Source: XN24 sp964462675 (GTDB lineage Bacteria > Pseudomonadota > Gammaproteobacteria > Steroidobacterales > XN24). From it: DNA of 64,000 nt. The stretch covers positions 1 through 64,000 of the forward strand of contig CAYWYS010000003.1 in the NCBI GenBank assembly GCA_964462675.1, in the 5' to 3' direction. Below the pieces are notes generated by a model. The model had not been told where the DNA came from and made no database searches. It worked only from the letters and a program-made list of their open reading frames with translations. Positions 1 through 9,923 of the stretch are shown in pieces. The position numbers and the translations under genes were made by a program. Position 1 is the first letter of the stretch. Each line of letters opens with the position of its first letter.

Positions 1-2
1 AT

Positions 3-217
3 ACGCCAATCCGGCTCGACGACTTAGTACACAATCAGTTGTTACAGGCCACTAGGATGTTATCGACTGGTTCAAGAGCCAGGTTGATCAAGCGGGTGGC
101 GGCAATTACCAGACGCTGATCAATAAGGCGCTGCGGGAATACATGGCGCAGACTCGCGAGCCGTTGGAAGAGACGCTGCGCCGGGTAGTCCGTGAAGAAC
201 TGAAGCATGCCAGCTAA
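3..217 (+). pseudogene. Broken BrnA-like ribbon-helix-helix antitoxin
   Basis: Translation from 56 reads DVIDWFKSQ..NYQTLINKALREYM and stops at 215-217; this is the DNA-binding C-terminal half of BrnA-type antitoxins. No start codon lies in frame and a TAG sits at 53-55, directly before the matching segment. Positions 3-23, in another frame, read TPIRLDD, which is the sequence expected just before DVIDWF. The gene therefore looks interrupted by 32 bases (24-55) that shift the frame and add a stop. No BrnT-like toxin is visible; it would lie upstream of the window. Family assignment is by motif recall. Confidence 0.55.
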
Positions 218-287
218 CTGTTGGATGAACCTGACGATGCCGGCTGTCACGGCCCGTGCCAAGCCGCCTCGCAGGTTATCCAGGGCG

Positions 288-332
288 TTCGGCCCCACAC
301 CGAGCACACCGTATAACTGACCCGATCAGTTA
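288..332 (+). promoter_or_regulatory. Probable original bla promoter with palindromic site
   Basis: A TATAAC (312-317) lies 18 bases after TTCGGC (288-293), a plausible weak promoter pointing right. It overlaps a perfect inverted repeat, TAACTGA-cccga-TCAGTTA (314-332), which could be an operator. If the IS element is removed, this site abuts the AAAGGA ribosome binding site and start codon of the beta-lactamase. The promoter call is inference; the palindrome is seen directly. Confidence 0.4.
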
Positions 333-1424
333 CTCATCGATCAGGAATATAGACAACACATCGTGATTGTGAGAGTATTCGTTTCACGATGAAACAAGAC
401 GGGCGCAAGCTGGATCACGCGACGCTGGAGGCCATCCGCAAGATGGCCGTGCAACGGGTTTGGGAAGGCGAACGCGCGAGCGAGGTGATTGCCAGCTACG
501 GCATGCATCGCTGCACCATCTACGCTTGGCTCAAGGCGGCACGCGGACGCGGCAAGGGCTTGAAGGCGCTGGCGGCGAAGCCTGCGACCGGCCGGCCGCG
601 GACACTGACGGCGGCCCAGGAACGGCAGGTCTTTCGCTGGATCAACGGCAAGAGTCCGCGCCAGTACGGCTTCGACTTCGGCCTGTGGACACGACAGATC
701 GTGCGCGTACTGATCGAGCAGCGGTTCGCGGTGCAGCTGAGCCTGGCCTCGGTGGGGGCGCTGCTGGCGCGGGTGGGATTGACGCCGCAAAAGCCGTTGC
801 AGCGCGCCTACCAGCGGGATCCGGCAGCGATCACGCGCTGGCAGCGGGAGACCTATCCGGCGATTGCCCGCCAGGCCAAGCGGGACAAGGCCGAGATCTA
901 CTTCTGGGATGAGTCGGGGTTTCGCGCCGATGCTGTGCAGGGCACCACCTGGGGCGCCAAAGGGCAGACGCCGGTGGTGTCGGTGCCGGGCCAGCGGCAA
1001 GGGATCAGCGCTGCTTCCGCGGTCAGCGCCAAAGGCGCGTTCTGGTTCGCCACCTATGCGGGCGGCTTGAACGGCGCGCTGTTCGTCACGCTGTTGCGCC
1101 GCATGATGCGTGGCCGGCGCAAGCCGCTGCACTTGATCGTCGACGGTCTGCCCGCTCACAAGACGCGCGCGGTGCGCGACTACGTGGACGAACTGGGCGG
1201 CAAGCTCACCCTTCACTTCCTGCCCGGCTACGCGCCCGATCTGAATCCCGACGAATTGGTCTGGAGCTACGCCAAGCGCACCGGCAACGCACGCCGGCCG
1301 CTGCGCAAGGGTGAACGCCTGGAAGAGCGCGTGGCCGCGCAACTTGCCGAGATCGGCAAGCGCCCCGCGTTGGTCCGTTCATTCTTCAGGCATCCGAGTG
1401 TTGCCTATATTACTGACTGCTGAG
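333..1424 (+). mobile_element. Complete IS630-family insertion sequence
   Basis: The element carries one transposase gene and imperfect terminal inverted repeats at 333-359 and 1398-1424, which match at 22 of 27 positions and both begin CTCA. It is flanked by TA at 331-332 and TA at 1425-1426, the target duplication typical of IS630/Tc1-mariner elements. The right repeat includes the last codons of the transposase. The element lies between a promoter-like palindrome and the beta-lactamase start codon. Confidence 0.88.
389..1423 (+). CDS. IS630-family transposase
   Basis: This 344-residue protein has an N-terminal helix-turn-helix region (about residues 10-60), a second winged-helix-like part (70-140) and a DDE catalytic domain. 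The triad is visible as WDESGF (D174), VDGLPAH (D252) and YAPDLNPDE (E289), matching the IS630 pattern in which the third acid follows LNPxE. It is full length without frameshift, so the element may still be active. The coding sequence ends inside the right terminal repeat. Transcription runs toward the beta-lactamase 17 bases downstream. Confidence 0.93.
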   Translation: MKQDGRKLDHATLEAIRKMAVQRVWEGERASEVIASYGMHRCTIYAWLKAARGRGKGLKALAAKPATGRPRTLTAAQERQVFRWINGKSPRQYGFDFGLWTRQIVRVLIEQRFAVQLSLASVGALLARVGLTPQKPLQRAYQRDPAAITRWQRETYPAIARQAKRDKAEIYFWDESGFRADAVQGTTWGAKGQTPVVSVPGQRQGISAASAVSAKGAFWFATYAGGLNGALFVTLLRRMMRGRRKPLHLIVDGLPAHKTRAVRDYVDELGGKLTLHFLPGYAPDLNPDELVWSYAKRTGNARRPLRKGERLEERVAAQLAEIGKRPALVRSFFRHPSVAYITDC

Positions 1425-1439
1425 TAAAGGATCAACTGC

Positions 1440-2342
1440 ATGTTCACAAGACGCGACTTCTTGGTCACATCCGTGGCGACGACCGCGCTGCTGGCCGGCC
1501 CGATCGGCGCCACCATTGCCACTCGCCGCTTTGACGCTGCCGCGAAGCTTCGGGCGCTCGAAGTGGGCTATGCGCGCCTTGGTGTTTGCTTCCTTGACAC
1601 TGCTACCGGCGAAGTCAGCGGAAATCGCATGGATGAACACTTCGCGATGTGCTCGACGTTCAAGCTGGCGCTCGTCGCAGCCTACTTGCGCGAAGCGGAT
1701 CAAGGCCGAATTAATCTTGATGAGATCCTGACCTATTCGGAAACCGACCTTTTGCCTTGGGCGCCTGTGACGCGCAAGAGTCTCGCCGAGGGCGGCATGA
1801 GCATTGCCGCGCTGGCACAGGCGGCCCAGGAACTGAGCGATGGCGCTGCCGCCAACCTTCTTGTCAAACGACTGGGCGGTCCAGCCGCCGTCACCGCGAA
1901 GTTTCGCGAAATGGGCGACATGGTGACCCGGCTCGACCGCTATGAACCCGATCTGGGCTTGGTGCTCTCGGCTGACCTTCGCGATACCACCTCGCCCCTG
2001 GCGATGGCACAGCTCGTCGGACGGATTACGACTGGTGACATTTTGCAGCCTGAATCGCGGGAGCGACTGCTGACCTGGATGCAGAACACGAAGACTGGCC
2101 CCATGCGGCTTCGGGCCGGACTCCCAGCCGAGTGGCTAAGTGGTAACAAGACTGGAACCGGGCGCACGGAAGGAACGACCAACAAGTGCAACGACATCGC
2201 AATCACCTTCCCGCCCCGCAGAAGCCCGATCATCATTGCTGCTTATTTTGATAGCGGCGAATACACCGAGCAGACTGAGGCTCGGCATCAGGCGGTCCTC
2301 GCTGCAGTGGGTAGGATCGCGGCCAAGTGGGCTATTGGTTAG
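1440..2342 (+). CDS. Class A serine beta-lactamase, SDG variant
   Basis: This 300-residue protein hydrolyses beta-lactams in the periplasm. MFTRRDFLVTS at the N terminus resembles a Tat signal. Class A motifs are all present: CSTFK (S72, K75), SDG in place of SDN (133-135), the omega-loop Glu in RYEPDLG (E169) and KTG (237-239). The Asn normally at Ambler 132 is Gly, as in mycobacterial BlaC, and Ambler 170 is Gly, as in GES-1. A Cys precedes the catalytic Ser. AAAGGA lies about seven bases before ATG. The gene sits directly behind an IS630 element. Whether it confers resistance cannot be read from sequence. Confidence 0.9.
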   Translation: MFTRRDFLVTSVATTALLAGPIGATIATRRFDAAAKLRALEVGYARLGVCFLDTATGEVSGNRMDEHFAMCSTFKLALVAAYLREADQGRINLDEILTYSETDLLPWAPVTRKSLAEGGMSIAALAQAAQELSDGAAANLLVKRLGGPAAVTAKFREMGDMVTRLDRYEPDLGLVLSADLRDTTSPLAMAQLVGRITTGDILQPESRERLLTWMQNTKTGPMRLRAGLPAEWLSGNKTGTGRTEGTTNKCNDIAITFPPRRSPIIIAAYFDSGEYTEQTEARHQAVLAAVGRIAAKWAIG

Positions 2343-2379
2343 TCGCGCAAAAGACTTGATCGAGCCGCAGCCGCAACGG

Positions 2380-2475
2380 GTGCAACCTGGCAATTCATTG
2401 AAGCGGACCGCAGGGAAAAATCTATCGTGTTTCCTGAAATATATCGGCCCGAGGCGGCTTAATGCGACGTCGGGT
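2380..2475 (+). repeat. attC-like imperfect hairpin
   Basis: CATTGAAGCGGACC (2396-2409) pairs with GGCGGCTTAATG (2452-2463) leaving an extra base on one side, and CAGGGAAA pairs with TTTCCTG further in. This resembles the R''/L'' part of an integron attC site with an extrahelical base. The outer 7-base core sites (GTGCAAC and GTCGGGT) fit the consensus poorly, so a decayed attC or an unrelated hairpin are both possible. Confidence 0.25.
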
Positions 2476-2486
2476 AGCGTAAAACC

Positions 2487-2723
2487 ATGATCGCCTTGAC
2501 TCGGATTCGTCGCGCGACGTATTTGGTGTTCAGCCTGCCTGCTGTGGTCTTTACCGCTTTTGGTCCATTGAGTATTTATGCAGGCCTTTGGGCTTTCTCC
2601 ACAGGTTCAGATTCATCCGCTTATTCTCTGCTTCACTTTGTCGTCAAGCCGCTTTTGGGCGCTGCACTGGTTGAACGTCGCAGTCCGCCTGGCCGGAACG
2701 AAGGAACTGATTGGTCGACTTGA
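2487..2723 (+). pseudogene. Truncated small membrane protein
   Basis: The first about 58 residues contain two hydrophobic stretches (YLVFSLPAVVFTAFGPLSIY and LLHFVVKPLLGAALV). The remaining residues are an out-of-frame reading of the neighbouring GNAT fragment. The likely reading is a membrane protein that lost its 3' end at a junction near 2660-2690. I do not recognise the family. The start has no clear ribosome binding site. Confidence 0.3.
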
Positions 2724-3021
2724 GGCGACGGTTCATAACAATCTCGCAGAAGTCGCATTCCTTTATAGCCCAGCTCACTGGGGGCATGGCTACGCTTCGC
2801 ATGGCCTGAACTGGCTAATCGATCATTTGCGCAGTTACAAGAACATTTCTTCGCTGTGGGCGACAACTCACCCGAAGAACGCACGCAGCGCCGCTCTATT
2901 GCTCAAATGCGGCTACGTCCAGGTCGCAACGCCGGGCTTGCCGGTCTTGTACTCCTACGACGATGGGGACCTTGTCTTTCGCCGCAGCGCGCCCCAATCA
3001 CCTCGGGAAAATAAGGAATAG
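2578..3021 (+). pseudogene. GNAT acetyltransferase, 5' truncated
   Basis: From about 2670 the frame reads VRLAGTKELIGRLEATV, then AEVAFLYSPAHWGHGYASHGL and ARSAALLLKCGYVQV, which are the beta-strand, acetyl-CoA-binding and C-terminal parts of a GNAT-family N-acetyltransferase. The usual first 40-50 residues are missing; the upstream part of the open frame overlaps an unrelated membrane-protein fragment in another frame. Base composition is lower in GC than in the genes to the right. Substrate unknown. It could still be translated from ATG 2578 but is probably inactive. Confidence 0.55.
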
Positions 3022-3026
3022 CAAAC

Positions 3027-3413
3027 ATGCCCCGCCAGAACATCTCATCAGGCACTCCCTGGGAACCTGTTGCAGGTTACTCACGCGCCGTGAAGGTCGG
3101 TCCGTACATACACGTCTCGGGAACTACCGCCACGACTCCGCATGGGATGGCCGGCATCGATGATCCGTACGCGCAAACGATACAGATCCTCAAGAACATC
3201 GAGTCCGCGCTCGCCCAGGCCGGGGCAACGCTGTCGCAGGTGGTGCGCACGCGCATGTACGTCACCGACATCTCCCGCTGGGAGGACGTCGGTCGTGCTC
3301 ACGGGAAGGTTTTCGGGGAGATTCGCCCGGCCACCAGCATGGTCGAGGTCAGCAAGCTGATCTCACCGGAGATGCTCGTGGAGATCGAGGCGGACGCGTA
3401 CGTCGGCGAATGA
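3027..3413 (+). CDS. RidA/YjgF-family protein lacking the catalytic Arg
   Basis: This 128-residue protein has the whole RidA fold signature, including VSGTTA, NIESALAQAGATLSQVV, TRMYVTDI and VEIEADAYV. RidA enzymes hydrolyse reactive enamine/imine intermediates in the cytoplasm, using an Arg in a PARS motif. Here that motif reads PATS, so Arg is replaced by Thr, as in subfamilies (Rid4-7) not known to deaminate imines. It starts five bases after the GNAT remnant stops, with AAGGAA before ATG. Activity is therefore unassigned. Confidence 0.85.
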   Translation: MPRQNISSGTPWEPVAGYSRAVKVGPYIHVSGTTATTPHGMAGIDDPYAQTIQILKNIESALAQAGATLSQVVRTRMYVTDISRWEDVGRAHGKVFGEIRPATSMVEVSKLISPEMLVEIEADAYVGE

Positions 3414-3420
3414 AGCCACG

Positions 3421-3573
3421 ATGAGAAAGAGAACGAAGATCAAGCGCAGGAGTTGCGGGCTGTGCAAGCCGCACAAGCGCGGCCTCGCGAAGCGCTGGAC
3501 GCCGAAGCAGGAGGCCCGGTTGTCTGCCGCGGAACAGGAGCTCCGGGAAATCCTGCTTCGGCCTGAAGACTGA
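3421..3573 (+). CDS. Small basic protein with CGLCKPHK motif
   Basis: This 50-residue frame begins seven bases after the RidA-like stop and reads MRKRTKIKRRSCGLCKPHK.. then a helical, charged tail ending RPED. The CxxC within a Lys/Arg-rich N terminus is a pattern I recall from short conserved hypothetical proteins in several bacteria, suggesting a small metal- or nucleic-acid-binding protein. Function is not known. The close spacing suggests co-transcription with the RidA-like gene. Confidence 0.6.
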   Translation: MRKRTKIKRRSCGLCKPHKRGLAKRWTPKQEARLSAAEQELREILLRPED

Positions 3574-3595
3574 GCAGGCGGCGCGCGCCCCCTGC
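3574..3595. terminator. Hairpin between convergent genes
   Basis: GCAGG-c-GGCGCGCGCC-c-CCTGC forms a compact GC-rich stem exactly between the stop codons of the small CxxC gene and the oligomer hydrolase gene. There is no U-run on either side, so factor-independent termination is uncertain. Confidence 0.35.
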
Positions 3596-5446
3596 CTACG
3601 GCAGTCCGAGCCCGCTGCGATCCAGCACACCGCTGCGCGGCGGCGGGTCGATGTGGCGATCGCCCGACGCCGCCGCATCGCCGAACAGGTGCGCAAACAG
3701 CTCGTCGAGACCCGCATAGGCATAGGGCATCAGCGGCAGATAGCGCTGGCCGAGGCCGGCCGGCCCGAGCAGCGCATCGAAATGCTGCACCCGCTCGATT
3801 TCCCAGTAGGCCAGGTCGCGGCCGCCGTTCTGGCGCACTGCGGCGACGTAGGGGCGGCTCGTGAACGCCGCCGGCACGAGGCCGTCGGCGGCACCGTGGA
3901 TGATCAATACCGGCCTGGCCGGCAGTTTCGCGCTCGCGCGCGTCGCGTCCACGGCCGCCCGCAAGGCCTGCGCCTCGGCATGCCCGCCGGTCCACAACTC
4001 CCTGAGACAACGCTGCCCGGCGAGGAACGGATCGGGAAACGCGAATCCTGCATCGAGCAGGCCGACGGCGCCCGAGGGGGCGATGCCGCTCCCATTGGCC
4101 CACCACAGGGCGCGCTCGGCGGGCGGCACAGTGCGCGGCTGCAGGGTCGCATCGATCCCGGCCACGGCGAAGCCGCAAGGCATGCCATCGGCCGGCCGGC
4201 GCAGGTAGGCCGAGGCGTAGCTCGCGGCCACCGCGCGCCACAGGTCGAAGCCGACGTTGATCGCCGCCAATTCGAGTGCCGCTTCGTTGTGGCCGTACGC
4301 CAGCAGCCTGGCGCGCAGCTCGGCCGCGGCGATCGCCGTGTCCGCGCTCGAAACGATGCCCTCGGCGGCCAAAGATGCACAACGCGCCTGCGCGGCCGCC
4401 GGGATCAACGGGTTCATCTGGAACAGCGGCCAGCCAGCCGCCTCCGGGGCGCCGAGCAGGCAGGGCTGCAGCAGGGCCGCTTCCGTGGCAATGTCGTACA
4501 GGGGCCGAATGCCGGGCGCCGTCACGTTCGGCGCCACGGCCAGCGCCGCGGCAAACACGCCGTTTGTATCCTGTTCCATCGCACGCAGCGCGGCGCCGGC
4601 GCCATTGGAGACGGCGGCGATGATGATCGTCGTGTTCTCGGGCGTGAACGGCGCGCGCGCCGGGAACGCCCGGTCCAGCGCATGCAGCCCGAACAGTGCC
4701 GCCTGGATCGTGTGCCGGCCCCAGTCGGCTTCCGGGTGATCGCCCGAGTGGGCGTGCTTCATGCCGATCAACGGCAGGTCCGCCGCGACCGGGTCGGGCT
4801 CGAAGGCGAGCCCGGCGCCCGCCTCGCCCCGCGTGCCGTCCAGCAGCGTGCCGGTACCCGAGGCGAAGTCGAAATAGTCGGTCCCCGCGCCCTTGTCCGT
4901 GTAGGCGACGGCGCAGCCTTTCGGCAGGCCATAGCCACCGGCCAGCGCGATGGCCCCGTAGACGCCCCGGGAGCCCGACGCGGGCCCGACCAGCAGGCAC
5001 GGCCGCTTGAGGTCGAAGGCGTCCGGCACCTGCGCCAGCACCCGGTGAGGATGCCGCGCGCCGGGAACGACCGCGAAAGCCGAGTATTCGCGACCCGGCA
5101 CCATCGGCACCGGGCCGTAGAGGGTGCCGATGCCGCCTTGCTCGCCGAGGTCCGCAATGCCGGTCCAGCTCGTGTGGATGGCCAGCCGGCGCAACTCGGC
5201 CGGCGTCGGGTGCTCGGCATCCGCCGGCAGCGGCGCAGCCGCCCGCAATCCGGCCAGGCCGAGACCGGCGCTCAACAGATCGTCATCGCCCGAATGCTGT
5301 GTTTCCCTGACCGGGCCGGCCAGGAACTCAAAGGACATCGACATCGTGGCCTCTGCGGGCGGCGTCGGTGCGGGGGCAGGCGCCGGCGCCGGTGCGCACG
5401 CGGTCAGCAGGAGCGACAGCAAACCGGCCGGCAGCAACCTGGACAT
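3596..5446 (-). CDS. 3-hydroxybutyrate oligomer hydrolase (lipoprotein)
   Basis: The 616-residue product matches D-(-)-3-hydroxybutyrate oligomer hydrolases, which split short poly-3-hydroxybutyrate chains into monomers. A lipobox LLLTAC places Cys17 as the lipidation site after MSRLLPAG. The nucleophile region AAVSNGAGAA (Ser about 280) and the C-terminal LIIHGAADGLVP (Asp) and RVQHFDALL (His) fit an alpha/beta-hydrolase triad. ATG 5446 is chosen because GGAG lies eight bases before it; an in-frame ATG at 5467 has no such site. It is divergent from the 3-hydroxybutyrate dehydrogenase gene, the next step of the route. The lipid anchor implies extracytoplasmic oligomers. Confidence 0.85.
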   Translation of the reverse strand: MSRLLPAGLLSLLLTACAPAPAPAPAPTPPAEATMSMSFEFLAGPVRETQHSGDDDLLSAGLGLAGLRAAAPLPADAEHPTPAELRRLAIHTSWTGIADLGEQGGIGTLYGPVPMVPGREYSAFAVVPGARHPHRVLAQVPDAFDLKRPCLLVGPASGSRGVYGAIALAGGYGLPKGCAVAYTDKGAGTDYFDFASGTGTLLDGTRGEAGAGLAFEPDPVAADLPLIGMKHAHSGDHPEADWGRHTIQAALFGLHALDRAFPARAPFTPENTTIIIAAVSNGAGAALRAMEQDTNGVFAAALAVAPNVTAPGIRPLYDIATEAALLQPCLLGAPEAAGWPLFQMNPLIPAAAQARCASLAAEGIVSSADTAIAAAELRARLLAYGHNEAALELAAINVGFDLWRAVAASYASAYLRRPADGMPCGFAVAGIDATLQPRTVPPAERALWWANGSGIAPSGAVGLLDAGFAFPDPFLAGQRCLRELWTGGHAEAQALRAAVDATRASAKLPARPVLIIHGAADGLVPAAFTSRPYVAAVRQNGGRDLAYWEIERVQHFDALLGPAGLGQRYLPLMPYAYAGLDELFAHLFGDAAASGDRHIDPPPRSGVLDRSGLGLP

Positions 5447-5557
5447 CGCCAGTCTCCAGAAGATCATATTGGCAGGACCTTAGCACCCGGCCATGATCAG
5501 GGCCCCTGAACCTTCGTACAAGTCCGCCGTGACACACCCAATGGTAGGCTTCGGGCC

Positions 5558-6322
5558 ATGACTCCGAGAACCATCCTGGTCAGCGGCGCGGGCAGCGGGA
5601 TCGGCGCCGGCATGGCCGAGCGACTCGCGCGGTCCGGGCATCACCTCGTCGTCACGGACCTGTCGGCCGAGGCGGCGCGCAAGGTCAGCGACCGGATCAG
5701 CGATGCTGGCGGCAGCGCCGAAGCGCACGCCCTCGACGTCTGTTCGCAGGCCTCCGTGGAAGCGCTCGCGGGCGCCATGTCGCGGCCGGTCGAAGTGCTC
5801 ATCAATAACGCCGGGCTGCAGCACGTGTCGCCCCTCGAGTCCTTCCCGCCGGAGCAGTGGGAGCTGCTGGTGCAGGTCATGCTGGTCGGCGTCGCGCGCC
5901 TGACGCGCGCGATGCTGCCCGGGATGCGCGCGGCGGGATTCGGCCGCATCGTCAACATCGGCTCGATCCACTCGCTGGTCGCCAGCAAGTACAAGAGCGC
6001 CTACGTGGCCGCCAAGCACGGGCTGCTGGGGTTCTCCAAGGTCGTGGCGCTGGAGACGGCGGATACCGACATCACCATCAACACGATCTGTCCGACCTAT
6101 GTGAAGACGCCGCTGGTGGAGCGGCAGATCGCCGACCAGGCCCGCCAGCACGGGATCCCCGAGGACCGGGTCATCGCCGAGATCATGCTCAAGCCGATGC
6201 CGAAGGGCGTGTTCATCAGCTTCGAGGAACTCGCCGGCATCGCCGGGTTCCTGATCGGCCCGCATGCGCGCAACATCACCGGCCAGGAGATCGTCGTCGA
6301 CGGGGGCTGGACCGTGCAATGA
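5558..6322 (+). CDS. bdhA: D-3-hydroxybutyrate dehydrogenase
   Basis: This 254-residue short-chain dehydrogenase oxidises D-3-hydroxybutyrate to acetoacetate with NAD. It has the cofactor motif SGAGSGIG (9-16), NNAG (83-86), and the catalytic Ser in IGSIHS with Tyr149 and Lys153 (YVAAK). The segment GLQHVSPLESFP and the SIHSLVASKYKSAYVAAKHG block are characteristic of 3-hydroxybutyrate dehydrogenases. It lies between the oligomer hydrolase (divergent) and acetoacetyl-CoA synthetase (downstream, same strand), which supports the substrate call. Confidence 0.92.
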   Translation: MTPRTILVSGAGSGIGAGMAERLARSGHHLVVTDLSAEAARKVSDRISDAGGSAEAHALDVCSQASVEALAGAMSRPVEVLINNAGLQHVSPLESFPPEQWELLVQVMLVGVARLTRAMLPGMRAAGFGRIVNIGSIHSLVASKYKSAYVAAKHGLLGFSKVVALETADTDITINTICPTYVKTPLVERQIADQARQHGIPEDRVIAEIMLKPMPKGVFISFEELAGIAGFLIGPHARNITGQEIVVDGGWTVQ

Positions 6323-6477
6323 GCGGCGCTGACGGTCGTCGTGCCGACACTCGGGCTCTTGTTGTGCCTGGCCTTGTTCGCGCTCGGCCTGTGACGGCGG
6401 TTGCACGGCGGGGACAGACCAGCAACGCCTCCGGCAGCGCATGGTAGTCTTGGCTGACGATCGGCATAAGTCGTGGC

Positions 6478-8432
<1,955 letters not shown>

Positions 8433-8433
<1 letters not shown>

Positions 8434-9542
8434 TGGACGCCGCCGACAGCGCCAGTCTGCCGGTCACGCCGCTGGCCCGCTATCGCGCCGAGCTCGAGCG
8501 GCTCGGCTGGTCGCGCGACCCGGCACAGGAAGCTGTCGCGATGCGTCTCGACGCCCTGCACCGGGAACTCGTGTCCCGGCCGCCGCCACGCAAGCGCCTG
8601 TTTGGCCGACCGCGGGCGACACCACCGGTGCGCGGGCTGTACCTGTGGGGTGACACGGGGCGCGGCAAGACCTGGCTCGTGGACCTGTTCTACAAGTGCC
8701 TGCCGTTCCCGGAGAAGACCCGCCGGCACTTCCACCGCTTCATGGCCGACGTGCACGCCGACCTCAGGACGCACCGCGAGCACACCGACCCGCTCGCGCG
8801 GGTCGCCGACGGCCTCGCGTCCCGCGCACGCGTCATTTGCTTCGACGAGTTCTTCGTCTCCGACATCGCCGACGCGATGATCCTCGGCACCTTGTGTGCG
8901 AGATTGTTCGAGCGCAGCGTCACGCTGGTCGCGACGTCCAACGTGCCGCCGCAGGAGCTCTATCGCGACGGCCTGCAGCGGGCACGCTTCCTGCCCGCGA
9001 TTGCGCAACTCGAGCTGCACACCGACGTCGTGCACGTCGGCGGCACCACGGACTACCGCCTGCGCCTGCTCGAGCGCGCCGAGATCTACCACACGCCGCT
9101 CGACGCGGCCGCCGAACGCGGCCTTGAGAAGCTGTTCGCGGCCACGGCGCCGGAGGACACGCATAATCGCGGCGGCCTGCGGGTGCTGGGGCGCGAGATT
9201 CCGGTCCGCAGCCGCGCCGACGGCGTCGCGTGGTTCGACTTCGCCCAGGTCTGCGGCGGGCCGCGCAGCCAGGCCGACTACATCGAGATCGCGCGCAGCT
9301 TCCACACCGTGCTGGTCTCCGGCGTGCCCCGGTTCACGGCGGCGAACGAGAACGAGGCGCGCCGGTTCATCGCGCTGGTCGACGAGTTCTACGATCGCAA
9401 CGTCAAGCTGATCCTGTCGGCGGCCGTGCCGCCAGAGTCCCTGTATCGCGGCACCCGCCTCGGCTTCGAGTTCAAGCGCACCAGCAGCCGCCTCGAGGAG
9501 ATGCGCTCGCGCGCCTACCTGGCTGCCCCGCATCTGCCCTGA
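8433..9542 (+). CDS. zapE: Cell division ATPase ZapE (AFG1-like)
   Basis: This 369-residue P-loop ATPase has Walker A GDTGRGKT (73-80), Walker B VICFDEF (about 134-140) and the conserved LRLLERAEIYHTPL and FKRTSSRLEEMRS segments of ZapE/AFG1. In E. coli ZapE acts at the Z-ring late in division; mitochondrial AFG1 handles inner-membrane proteins. The start overlaps the stop of the upstream ligase (TGATG), implying translational coupling, an uncommon pairing. Confidence 0.93.
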
Positions 9543-9578
9543 AGGCGCGCCGCCGCAGCGCGGCATGGCCGGCCGCCC

Positions 9579-9920
9579 TCAGCACCCGTCGGCCGGGCCA
9601 TATTGCAGCACCTGGACCTTCTCGAGCGTCACCAGCCCGCTGCCGATCATTTTCTCCAGCTCGGGCAGGAACGCCGTGATCTTGTCCTCGGCATCGACGA
9701 TCTCGATGAGCAGCGGCAGGTCCTCCGACAGGCGCAGGATCTTTGCCGTGTGCAGGCGGCTCGACCGGCCGAAGCCCATCGGGCCGCGCATCACGGTCGC
9801 GCCGGCCAGGTGCAGCTGGCGGGCGCGCAGCACGATGGCCTCATAGAGCGGCCGGTCCTGGTAGCTGTCGTTTTCGCCGATATAGATGCGCAACAGCATC
9901 GACGATGTGGGAATCTTCAT
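9579..9920 (-). CDS. DUF190 protein, CrcB-associated
   Basis: This 113-residue cytoplasmic protein has the DUF190 layout, with LLRIYIGENDSYQDRPLYEAIV at the start and GATVMRGPMGFG in the middle. DUF190 proteins are small, PII-like in predicted fold, and recur next to crcB fluoride channel genes; their role is unproven. It begins three bases after the stop of the upstream crcB copy, so it is the last gene of the crcB operon. Confidence 0.88.
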   Translation of the reverse strand: MKIPTSSMLLRIYIGENDSYQDRPLYEAIVLRARQLHLAGATVMRGPMGFGRSSRLHTAKILRLSEDLPLLIEIVDAEDKITAFLPELEKMIGSGLVTLEKVQVLQYGPADGC

Positions 9921-9923
9921 GAC

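Noticed and set aside
3653..5509. Long plus-strand frame opposite the oligomer hydrolase
   Set aside because: Arg/Gly/Ala-rich antisense shadow typical of GC-rich codon bias; the minus-strand protein has clear family motifs.
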